Under the pieces are notes generated by a model, which saw only the letters and a list, made by a program, of their open reading frames with translations, did no database searches and was not told the DNA's origin. Both the position numbers and the translations under genes were made by a program. A stretch of DNA of 64,000 nucleotides. Source: Microbacterium sp. USTB-Y (GTDB lineage: Bacteria > Actinomycetota > Actinomycetes > Actinomycetales > Microbacteriaceae). The stretch is taken from assembly GCF_023703415.1 (NCBI RefSeq), contig NZ_JAGMTU010000002.1, positions 372,001 to 436,000 of the forward strand. The letters run 5' to 3'. Each line of letters starts with the position of its first letter. The first letter of the stretch is position 1. This document shows, in pieces, positions 1 through 7,199 of this stretch.

Positions 1-63
1 GTGGTCTTCACGCACGCAACCGCCTGCGAGCGACTCGACCTGCTCGGCGACGAAGTCTGCCAC
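1..63 (-). CDS. Possible start of a gene running off the left edge
   Basis: Reading leftward from a GTG at 63, an open frame with host-like codon use (mostly G or C in third position) runs to the window edge and encodes an acidic peptide beginning VADFVAEQVESLAGG. An in-frame TAG lies shortly upstream, so the start must be near here, but only a weak purine run precedes the GTG. No family can be named from about 20 residues. Between 64 and 197 I see nothing I can support. Confidence 0.2.
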   Translation of the reverse strand, partial: MADFVAEQVESLAGGCVREDH

Positions 64-197
64 AGGATCGGCTTCTTTAGGACCGACCTAGTGAGCCCAG
101 CCGCGACCGAAGATGCGCTTAGCCCGCCAACTTCGTCCGCTCCACCCGTAGTCGGCTCCGCATGCACCCACCGTGCGAGGGATCAGGCAGGCACGTT

Positions 198-920
198 CTA
201 AGGATCCGGGGGCTCGAAGAGGTTCCCTGATGAGGGTGCGAGAAAGGTCCTTGCCGGCGTGACCACCACCGGAATGATGTGCGAGTCAGGATAATCAGCG
301 CGCCTTGAGTCCACGTCCCACTGATCCAGCGGGACGGGAACCAGCTGCGGGAGTACGCCGCTATCCCAGAGTTCCTGAAGGTCACCCCCGTCGTTAAGCA
401 CGGTAAGAAGCTCAACTTTCGCCTTTTCGATCTCATGAAGCAGCAGGTCTTTCACAACGAGAGTGAGCTCATGAAATTGCTGGATCGCCTCCAAGGAAAA
501 GGAGACATGCGCGGTGATCGCTAAGGCCTGCGACGCACGTGTGGCTCCCGCCGACTCGTCGCGCTCGAGATTCGCTACAGCGTAGGACGGTGTGAGCGTG
601 CTCTCGGAATGGGCGACGGTGCGGTTACGTAGCCGCTTGAGTGCGTAATGTTCGTCCGCGTGCGAATCGGGCACGTCAATGATCGTCTCAAGATTCGGCC
701 GGACGTTTGATGATGTGAAGCACCGCCCGTACGAAACCGTCGCGTCGGAGACGAGCGGCCGAACAAGATTCTGCTCCCACGTCTCTTCGGACTCGATCAG
801 GTGGAGCGCGATCGTGAACCCGTTCAGCGCTTCGGCGAGATCCGCGTTGAAGCCTGCGAGCTGCGCGAGCCGGATCGCAGCCGGAGAGCTGGGTGCGATG
901 ACCTGCTTCATCTCGGACAT
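198..920 (-). CDS. HEPN-like protein paired with the NACHT gene
   Basis: This 240-residue protein is not assignable to a named family with certainty. A helical region carries R98-N99-x4-H104 within the string LKRLRNRTVAHSES, which matches the R-x4-6-H signature of HEPN ribonuclease folds, in the RN...AH form seen in AbiU2/AbiV-like toxins. The gene starts only 9 nt after the stop of the nuclease-NACHT gene on the same strand, so the two are very probably co-transcribed. The C-terminal third is proline-rich and looks poorly structured. Inference: it is either an RNase effector/toxin working with the NACHT sensor or an accessory subunit. It could also be an unrelated helical protein that happens to contain the motif. 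Confidence 0.6.
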   Translation of the reverse strand: MSEMKQVIAPSSPAAIRLAQLAGFNADLAEALNGFTIALHLIESEETWEQNLVRPLVSDATVSYGRCFTSSNVRPNLETIIDVPDSHADEHYALKRLRNRTVAHSESTLTPSYAVANLERDESAGATRASQALAITAHVSFSLEAIQQFHELTLVVKDLLLHEIEKAKVELLTVLNDGGDLQELWDSGVLPQLVPVPLDQWDVDSRRADYPDSHIIPVVVTPARTFLAPSSGNLFEPPDP

Positions 921-929
921 GAACCAACG

Positions 930-3647
930 CTAGCTGAACGCTTGTCCGCGAAGCGTTCGGGTCGCGTACTGCCGGAGGAGACTGACGCCGTAGTGGGCCG
1001 TGTCGGGTTGAGTATGGCTGATCGCGTTGATTGTGCGATCCAGCGCGGCCCGAGCTGGCGCCTGGTCAAGAGCTTGGAGAATTCCGACCGATGCGCCGGC
1101 GCCGCCACCAATGGTGTCGTTGAGTCGTTCCACTAGGACGAGTGCTTCAGGGATGTCGCCAGCGAATCGCACCAGCTGGCGGGCAAGCATCTGCGCGCGC
1201 GCTCGAGGAGTTTGCTCGGATGGCTTGACGTACTTCCTCCCTTCGGTCAGCGTGGTTCGAGCCTGTTTCGCGACTGGGCTCATGCCGTCCTTCCGGTCGC
1301 TGAGGTACTTGGTCGCGAGATTCGACAGGTTCTTGCGGCTGAGTTCGTGGAGCGCCTCAAGTGCGATCGCAGCTTCGCGGCCAGATTGCGTCAAAGCAAG
1401 ACTCACCAGGTCGGATAGGGCGCGTGGGAGCTCTGGCGCGGTTTCAGCGAACTGCGTCATGGCGCTACCCAGGAGAGCTCGCCTGACGTTGGGGAACTCC
1501 ACGCCGAGATTGTCGAGGTATAGGTCGGCGGCCAACGACGCTCCAAGAGTTGTCACCAAACTCTCTGCCACGGCCATGTCGTATTCCGTCGCGATCTTGA
1601 CTAACTCGTCGGTGAGGTGCTCCCTCCTCTTGACGAGTCTGCCCGCCGCGAGGAGCCAGGCGTTCCGCCAGTGGCTGGAAGGGGCAAGGTGTCGGAGGTT
1701 CGCGAGGATCGTATCGTCAGCCCCATCAGTCAAGGCGCGGGCAGCCATGTACTCCTGAAGGGACCGAACTTCGAACTCGAACTTGGCAGGGCGCCGAGAG
1801 ACGAGCATTACAACCCGCTCCGTAGATAGCCGGAGGAGCTTGTCCGCGATCGTGTCTGATTCTGCCTCATCAAATCCCGCGGCCTTCAGTCGACGGCGGA
1901 GAATCCGGCCGATCTCTGTCTTTGTCAGGACCGCATCTGACTTTCCGGGCTGCTCGGTACGCGCCTGCAGCTTGACGCCGGCTTGTTCGTGTAGGTGGTC
2001 GATGTGCTGCCGATGGGTTCTCAATTCGACGAATGCTTCGCTTTTCGAAAGCTCACGTTCATAGACAACCCTGTAGTAGCGGTCGAAAAGCTCGTATCGA
2101 TCGGAGGGGAGGTCGACGGCATCTTCGGCGAGAGCGGTCATGATCGTCACCTGAAGCGGCGTGGTCATGAGCCTCTGAGTGACGCGTTCGTGCACTGCCG
2201 TGATGAGACGTTCAGTAACTTGTGTCGCCAGATCTGGATCTTCGGCGGTCCGGACGGCCGTCAGCGCCTCAGAGTAATTCAGCGCCTCATCCTCGGTGAG
2301 CTCAAGAAGCTCAAGCTGCTGGCAAGGTAGTGCATCGCCGAACTCGCCACGATAGCCCTGCGGACGCGTCGTGGCGACAACGAGGACATCGGCTCGTTGC
2401 GCGCTGAGCTCGCTCACGAGAGCGCTGATTGCGTCGATGAGCTTGGCTCTCACTTTGGCGTCCGGGACCTCATCGAGACCGTCGAGGACAAGGCATGATG
2501 GCCAATTCCGCAACCAATCCAGCAGCGCAGCGGCATCTGCCGATTTCCCTTCGACAACGATCGAGTCGGCGATGTATCTCAGCAACGAGAACGAGCCCTC
2601 GTCGCGCGCTATCGAAGTCCCCACCTTCGCGAGTTCCACAACGATCGGCCATCGGCGGCGGCCCGGGACAGGAATCGCCGCAGTCTCAAGGCGGTCCCGA
2701 AGACCGTCGAATGCGTGCTTCGCGTTGGCCCCATATCGAGTGATGTCAGTGTCTCTGAGGAATGCGACCCGATACGCGTGGGCAATTACCTGAGCGATCG
2801 TACTCTTCCCTTGCCCCGGCCCCCCGACCAGGACGACGCCTCGCGGGCCTGCGCCTTCTTCGCTCGACAGGATGCGTTCGCCGATCTCGATCGTTGTGCG
2901 CGCTGCCATCAACCGACCTGCTGACAAGCCTATGGGAGGGTCCTTCAACGTGCAGGGCAGATCGATTGCGATGTCAGCCAGCCGCACCTTAGAGGCATCG
3001 CTGTAGCCGGCATCTCCCGTACGCACCCACTGTCGGGTAATCAGCTCTGCGACGGCGTGCCCCGCCAACCGCTCGGCTTCCAAAGCTGTCGTCTCTGACA
3101 GAAGCGCCTCAAGCTGCACAAGGAAGTCGCCGGTCACGATCAACTCGAGGTACCGCTGACGAACGGCGGAGTGTTGGTCAAGCATCGTGCGGATCTCGCT
3201 GTAGTCCCAGACGAACCAGCCCTTTAATCCAAGGTCAGCTGCCGCGTTATTGAGCAGGAGTTCGAACTGGTCCTTGCCGCCTGTGTCCTCGACGCCCGAC
3301 AGCGAGACGTTGGTAGCGAAAAGCAGATACTCCGGACCCCGCTTCCCGATTCGCTTCTTGCCTGCCCACCCCCGCAGCTCGCTCCGGACTTCATCGATGA
3401 ACCACTTCCAGTCGGCTGTCGTGGTCGTCGGCTTCTCATGGTGCTTTATCTGGATGACACCGTAACCGTTCCACGTGCTCGAGCTGCCAATAGGGAACTG
3501 GACTGGCCCATCGAAGGTCGCGTCTCGCTGTCCATCGGGTCCTGATCCAAACGTCCGGACACCGTTGCCCAGCTCCGCCTTAGCTAGGGCTTGGACCATG
3601 TGTTCGAATTGTTGCCAGCCCATACGGTTCAGGTCGTAGTGGCCCAT
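930..3647 (-). CDS. Nuclease-NACHT STAND NTPase, probable anti-phage protein
   Basis: This 905-residue protein has three parts. Residues about 1-150 look like a PD-(D/E)XK (Mrr-type) nuclease: GSGPDGQRDATFDG at 34-47 supplies the acidic residue and QIK at 66-68 gives the Q-x-K. Residues about 265-480 are a NACHT NTPase with Walker A GGPGQGKST (275-283) and an extended Walker B, CLVLDGLDEVPD (385-396). The long C-terminal part is all-helical, as expected of a sensor region. Bacterial NACHT proteins are known phage-defence STAND ATPases that oligomerise on sensing infection, and N-terminal nuclease domains are a known effector type. The start ATG at 3647 has AGGA about 9 nt upstream. It is followed after 9 nt by a HEPN-like gene and preceded by a CBASS-like operon on the same strand. 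Specificity cannot be read from the sequence. Confidence 0.85.
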   Translation of the reverse strand: MGHYDLNRMGWQQFEHMVQALAKAELGNGVRTFGSGPDGQRDATFDGPVQFPIGSSSTWNGYGVIQIKHHEKPTTTTADWKWFIDEVRSELRGWAGKKRIGKRGPEYLLFATNVSLSGVEDTGGKDQFELLLNNAAADLGLKGWFVWDYSEIRTMLDQHSAVRQRYLELIVTGDFLVQLEALLSETTALEAERLAGHAVAELITRQWVRTGDAGYSDASKVRLADIAIDLPCTLKDPPIGLSAGRLMAARTTIEIGERILSSEEGAGPRGVVLVGGPGQGKSTIAQVIAHAYRVAFLRDTDITRYGANAKHAFDGLRDRLETAAIPVPGRRRWPIVVELAKVGTSIARDEGSFSLLRYIADSIVVEGKSADAAALLDWLRNWPSCLVLDGLDEVPDAKVRAKLIDAISALVSELSAQRADVLVVATTRPQGYRGEFGDALPCQQLELLELTEDEALNYSEALTAVRTAEDPDLATQVTERLITAVHERVTQRLMTTPLQVTIMTALAEDAVDLPSDRYELFDRYYRVVYERELSKSEAFVELRTHRQHIDHLHEQAGVKLQARTEQPGKSDAVLTKTEIGRILRRRLKAAGFDEAESDTIADKLLRLSTERVVMLVSRRPAKFEFEVRSLQEYMAARALTDGADDTILANLRHLAPSSHWRNAWLLAAGRLVKRREHLTDELVKIATEYDMAVAESLVTTLGASLAADLYLDNLGVEFPNVRRALLGSAMTQFAETAPELPRALSDLVSLALTQSGREAAIALEALHELSRKNLSNLATKYLSDRKDGMSPVAKQARTTLTEGRKYVKPSEQTPRARAQMLARQLVRFAGDIPEALVLVERLNDTIGGGAGASVGILQALDQAPARAALDRTINAISHTQPDTAHYGVSLLRQYATRTLRGQAFS

Positions 3648-3967
3648 AGAGTCTCTTCCTCATGGATGTGCGACAGGAATACGTGCTTGGTCACGCCCTC
3701 ACCGTACCGATGACCGCCGGACTTGTGTGTCCGCACTGGGGGTGGTGTTGTGAAACTGCGAGAGCGCCTGGGACGACGGCGCGATGCGTCTGGGTTAGCA
3801 TCCGATCGACGCCCCCACTGGACACGGCGTCTAGCTTTGTCGCGCAGAATGCGAGCGGCCTATCCCACGGGGACCACGATCTCGGGGCCTCCCGCTTGGC
3901 CTGCTGGGGGCTCTTCTGGGCCGAGCAGATTCGGCCCGGATCGCGTCCCTTGGCCGACGGTGGCACA
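3648..3967. other. 320-bp gap between CBASS-like operon and NACHT gene
   Basis: No convincing gene is visible. Open frames exist on both strands but have odd composition (Cys/Trp/His-rich), no homology I recognise and no good ribosome site. The stretch most likely holds the 3' end of the CBASS transcript and the promoter of the NACHT gene. I could not pick out a clear -35/-10 pair. Confidence 0.4.
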
Positions 3968-4492
3968 TCATCCGTTGATTCGGCGCGATGCGCTGTGGTC
4001 ATGCTCGCGGATCGCGTTTAGGTAGGCTGCTCTCGCGTTGTCGATACTCGAACGGTCATATGGCGTGTGTCCCGGCAGATCGGAGTCTCGACGTATGCGC
4101 GGCGCGCGCCATGCTGCTGACATGGCGGCGCCGGCGACCTTCCTGGTCGTCCGAACTAGTTGCTGGTACGCCTCTGCTATCTGATGGTTCGCCGAGATTT
4201 CGAGTAGGGCGCATGACATCGCGAGACGCGATTGGATTTCGCTGATCTGTGCGCTCACCGTTGCGCGCGCGTCTTTGCCGCTTCTCCGCCGGACGATGAA
4301 CGGAGCTTCCGCGTAGTCTTCGACGGCTCTGAGGGCTTCGCTGTACATGACGGCTCGCTTGTCGGCGCGTGATTGCCGCTGCTGCCACGCATAGCCGCCG
4401 ACGGCCACCAGCGCGGCCAGGAGAGCGGCGACGATCGTTGCGCCGGCTTCGCTGCCCCAGAAGCACCAGTCGAGGATCCCGCACACCTTCAC
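3968..4492 (-). CDS. Small single-helix membrane protein, candidate CBASS effector
   Basis: This 174-residue protein starts at GTG 4492, chosen because GTGA overlaps the stop of the E2 gene and GGAGGAG lies just upstream; a longer upstream frame reads only through the E2 gene. A single hydrophobic helix covers about residues 15-35, followed by WQQRQSRADKR and a helical cytoplasmic part including SEALRAVEDYAEAPFIVRRR. That helical pattern resembles a widespread group of uncharacterised actinobacterial one-TM proteins. As third gene behind a CD-NTase and an E2-like gene it occupies the effector slot of a type II-short CBASS operon, where membrane effectors are common. The effector role is inferred from position only; it could equally be a generic small membrane protein. 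Confidence 0.7.
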   Translation of the reverse strand: MKVCGILDWCFWGSEAGATIVAALLAALVAVGGYAWQQRQSRADKRAVMYSEALRAVEDYAEAPFIVRRRSGKDARATVSAQISEIQSRLAMSCALLEISANHQIAEAYQQLVRTTRKVAGAAMSAAWRAPRIRRDSDLPGHTPYDRSSIDNARAAYLNAIREHDHSASRRING

Positions 4493-4992
4493 GCGGCCTC
4501 CTCCGGAATTCCGTGTGGAGCTTGTTCGACCGGCCAGACTTGGTCGTTTGAACGCCAGTAGTCTTCGGCGAAGAGATGACGCGCGGTGATGTTCAAGAGC
4601 TCGTCGAGGCCGTCGTCGGCGACCCAACGCCGATCACGCGGGTCCCTCGGGTAGTACAGACACAGGCTGTCATCGGGCATTCGATGAGGCGAGGCTGCGC
4701 CGACGTCCGCGAAGACTCGCGGGTAGTCCATCGGATGCAGCCCGTAGAGCTCGTATGAGGGATTGCGGTGGAACTCGACTCGAACGCTGACCGGATCTCG
4801 GGCGATCACATCGATGGCGTCGAACTCGTAGACCAGCGAGTCCCTGCCTTCGGTCCGCGACATAGTTGCGCCGTACCGTCGGCGTGCACGGGACTCAAGC
4901 GGAAGAAGCCAGGCGGGAGAGCTGCCCCACCACGGCCTGAAGATGAACCGCGGATCTGCGTGCACCACCCGATACGTCTCGAGGCACGTCAC
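4489..4992 (-). CDS. E2-like ubiquitin-transfer-fold protein of CBASS type
   Basis: This 167-residue protein starts at GTG 4992, in a GTGA overlap with the CD-NTase stop. The C-terminal half has the layout of bacterial E2-like proteins found with CD-NTases: PHRMPDDSLCLYYPRDP, with the probable catalytic cysteine at C111, then a conserved aromatic tail (HLFAEDYWR, WPVEQAPHG). In type II CBASS such proteins help conjugate or prime the cyclase C-terminus. Here there is no E1 or JAB partner nearby, so this is the short, E2-only form. The family is recognised from motif pattern and neighbourhood; conjugation activity without an E1 domain is not established by the sequence. Confidence 0.8.
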   Translation of the reverse strand: MTCLETYRVVHADPRFIFRPWWGSSPAWLLPLESRARRRYGATMSRTEGRDSLVYEFDAIDVIARDPVSVRVEFHRNPSYELYGLHPMDYPRVFADVGAASPHRMPDDSLCLYYPRDPRDRRWVADDGLDELLNITARHLFAEDYWRSNDQVWPVEQAPHGIPEEAA

Positions 4993-6053
4993 CGGGCTCC
5001 CCAGGAACGCACGGGTGTGGCGGCGGCCGTCGTTGCAAGCGTCGTGGCACTGGCCGCGGTGACGAGCGCTGGCGCACCAAATCGAGTGGACGGCTTCCCA
5101 GGAGGATTGGCGTGGAAGCGGGCACCTTCACGAAGCAGCTCGGTGTGAGAGGGAGGAGCGAGCATCTCAGGATCGTTGAACAGGTCGGCAAGCTCCTTCT
5201 GAGCAAGGATCGGAAATCCTGCCAGGTCGTAGGCGATTGCCTTCTCGAGCTTGTCAGCAGCCTTCTCGAGGCGTTGAATGGCCTCGGTTCGAGGCACATT
5301 CAAGCTGATCGGCTTGTCGCTCACGCCTGCGGGGTCCTCGGTCTCACCGAGCTTGAGTGCGGCGATCGAGTGATCAAACCAGCGACGCATCGACGAGATC
5401 AGCGGCGACTCTGTCATCACGCTGCCGAGCGCGAGCGCCTTAATGTTCCAGGTGCAGAGGGGCGCTCCGTTCTTCCTGTTCCAGTGCTTCAGCAGTCGCA
5501 CCGTCCTGGCGAACGTTGTCTTGGTCCTCGTGTTCGCCTCTGTGATCATTCGCGTGTGCGCTTCGGGATGCGAGCGATCCCAGGAGGTGTAGTTCGGGAT
5601 GAACAGACCCGGCGCGCTTGGGTTGTCGATGGCCGTGATCACGTCGGCGGTGAAGTCCGGCAGACCTGCACGGATCGGATCACGGAATCTGACGAGGATC
5701 GACCGTTTCCTGTCGCGGAACTCGATACGGAGGCCCTCATACGCATCACTCAGACGGTCACGGATCGCGCCCGCTGCACGCTCCTGCAGTTCCAACGGGC
5801 CTTTGCGCCCGGGACCATAGCGTCCGTCCGTGTTCGGAATGACAATTCCGAGATCGACGTCCGTGAGGGGTGTGAGCGCGTCTCCGTGGGCGATGCTCCC
5901 GTTGAAGTACGTTCGGGCGCCGGGGAATTCTGCCAGCAGAGCGCTCGCGATCGCGGAGCGCCGTTTCCTGGCCTCGTCGAGTTCCTCGTCGGTCACTTGG
6001 ATTCTCTGCCGAGCGTCCTGAACAACCTTCTCGATCGTCGGATATGCGACCAT
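4989..6053 (-). CDS. CD-NTase (cGAS/DncV-like nucleotidyltransferase) of a CBASS operon
   Basis: This 354-residue protein shows the nucleotidyltransferase core of CD-NTases: FNGSIAHGDALTPLTDVDLG gives the GS pair at 52-53 and the metal-binding D65 and D67, and DFTADVITAI near 133-142 supplies the third acidic residue (D137). The helical C-terminal half fits the OAS1-C/CD-NTase fold. These enzymes make cyclic oligonucleotide messengers on infection and activate an effector. It is the first gene of a three-gene leftward operon with an E2-like and a membrane protein, coupled through GTGA overlaps. The clade and product cannot be assigned by eye. A chromosomal housekeeping nucleotidyltransferase is unlikely given the neighbours. 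Confidence 0.85.
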   Translation of the reverse strand: MVAYPTIEKVVQDARQRIQVTDEELDEARKRRSAIASALLAEFPGARTYFNGSIAHGDALTPLTDVDLGIVIPNTDGRYGPGRKGPLELQERAAGAIRDRLSDAYEGLRIEFRDRKRSILVRFRDPIRAGLPDFTADVITAIDNPSAPGLFIPNYTSWDRSHPEAHTRMITEANTRTKTTFARTVRLLKHWNRKNGAPLCTWNIKALALGSVMTESPLISSMRRWFDHSIAALKLGETEDPAGVSDKPISLNVPRTEAIQRLEKAADKLEKAIAYDLAGFPILAQKELADLFNDPEMLAPPSHTELLREGARFHANPPGKPSTRFGAPALVTAASATTLATTAAATPVRSWGAR

Positions 6054-6475
6054 GCCTGACCACCTTCTGTCGAACTTTCTCAGGAGCGTCCCGAGAAAGA
6101 AGGCAGGTGACGATCAGCGTCTAGGTTGGCTTGATCGTGCGCGACTTTGCGCCTAGGGTCGAACTGTCCTTCCACAGACATTCGGCCCCGACCTGCTCAA
6201 GCCCCGGCTCTGCAAGTCGGGGCTTCTGTGTGTAGTTGTGTGCTCCCCCATTCTACGTTCGGGGTCCGACATTGGCGGGTGGTCGATGCCAAGCAGGCCC
6301 TGCAGCCTCGGGTCTTCAGTCGATGCCGGCGACATCGACGAGCCGCCCGCGAACCCAGGATCCGTGCGGGTCCGCGGATCTCGAGTTGCGGCGCGTGACA
6401 GCGATCGTCGCGGGCTCTGTTCTGGGATCGGATCGATCGAGTCCCCGGAAGCGAGGCCCGTTCAGGCGCTGGCGC
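6054..6475. other. 422-bp gap between the defence block and the copper operon
   Basis: No gene with convincing start, codon use or family could be found. The stretch should contain the promoter of the CD-NTase operon close to 6054-6120 and the 3' end of the copper operon transcript near 6475. A hairpin at 6199-6225 is listed separately. Confidence 0.4.
6199..6225. terminator. Hairpin, possible terminator
   Basis: Arms AAGCCCCG (6199-6206) and CGGGGCTT (6218-6225) pair perfectly around an 11-nt loop. It lies about 250 bp after the last gene of the leftward copper operon. No clear U-tract follows on either strand, so termination is only a guess. Confidence 0.4.
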
Positions 6476-7168
6476 CTATTCCGTTGCCCGTGAGGAGCGG
6501 GTCCTCGACCGGAACAGCCAGAACGCCCCAGCGATGAGCGCGCCAAGGAGGACAACACCTCCGAGTATCCCGAGCACGGCGAATGCTTCTCCGTTAGGGT
6601 CGGCGGGCTTTTCCGGAGCGGGAGTGTGAGCTGCCTCCGAGGGGCTCGGAGAGGCCTGCTGCGTCGCGGGCTGGCCCGCGGTGGCGGACGGGGCCGTTGA
6701 CGGGCTCGGGGCTCCGGGTTGGATGCGGGTGCCGTTGTTGCGGCATGCGGGCTGGTCCCATCCGGGTGCGGGTTTGGTTGCGGCGTCTGGCTGGTATTGG
6801 AACTGGTATGACTCTGAGATCGGGTGGCCGTCGCTGGAGACCGCGTTCCAGACGATTGTGTAGGTTCCTGCTGGTCCCAGCGCGACGGGAGTGGTGAGGA
6901 CGTTGAGGTCGATGGTGGAGCAGCTGCTTTCGTAGTAGAGCCCGTCGGGTCCTTGGACTTGGGCGAAGCTGCTTTGGCTGAAGTCGATGAGATCACCGCT
7001 GAAGGTGAGCTCGACGTTTTCCAGGCTGGTGACGGTCGAGTCGGGTTCGGGGTTTGACTGCAGAAGGTTGTCGTGCGCTGCTGCAGGTGATGCCGTCAGG
7101 AGGGCTGCCGATGCGGCGGCGATCAGCGCGATGAGCGCGGTTCTGGCGGTTCGTGTCCGGCGTGTCAT
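6476..7168 (-). CDS. copC: CopC/YcnJ-type copper-binding protein, membrane anchored
   Basis: This 230-residue protein has an N-terminal Sec signal (hydrophobic run ending SPAAAHD), placing a histidine at the mature N-terminus as in CopC copper sites. The beta-rich domain includes NLLQSNPEPDSTV and SSDGHPISESYQF, where DGHP supplies the second conserved histidine. A long Pro/Ser/Ala linker leads to a C-terminal transmembrane helix (about 200-220) and a basic tail, so the domain is displayed outside the membrane. It is the last gene of the long leftward operon, 31 nt after the copD-like gene, consistent with CopC delivering copper to CopD. Both ligands are kept, unlike in the second CopC-like protein at 16149-16850. 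Confidence 0.85.
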   Translation of the reverse strand: MTRRTRTARTALIALIAAASAALLTASPAAAHDNLLQSNPEPDSTVTSLENVELTFSGDLIDFSQSSFAQVQGPDGLYYESSCSTIDLNVLTTPVALGPAGTYTIVWNAVSSDGHPISESYQFQYQPDAATKPAPGWDQPACRNNGTRIQPGAPSPSTAPSATAGQPATQQASPSPSEAAHTPAPEKPADPNGEAFAVLGILGGVVLLGALIAGAFWLFRSRTRSSRATE

Positions 7169-7199
7169 GCGTGTGTCTTTCGGGTTGAGGGTGCGGGTC

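Noticed and set aside
3662-4021. A possible 119-residue rightward gene between the CBASS-like operon and NACHT
   Set aside because: Composition is odd (many Cys and Trp), it has no ribosome site and it overlaps the end of the membrane-protein gene.
6199-6225. tRNA or attachment site remnant
   Set aside because: Only one stem is present; no cloverleaf could be folded by eye.
6316-6996. A 226-codon leftward frame partly in the 6054-6475 gap
   Set aside because: Most of it is a shadow of copC; the part in the gap alone gives no convincing protein.
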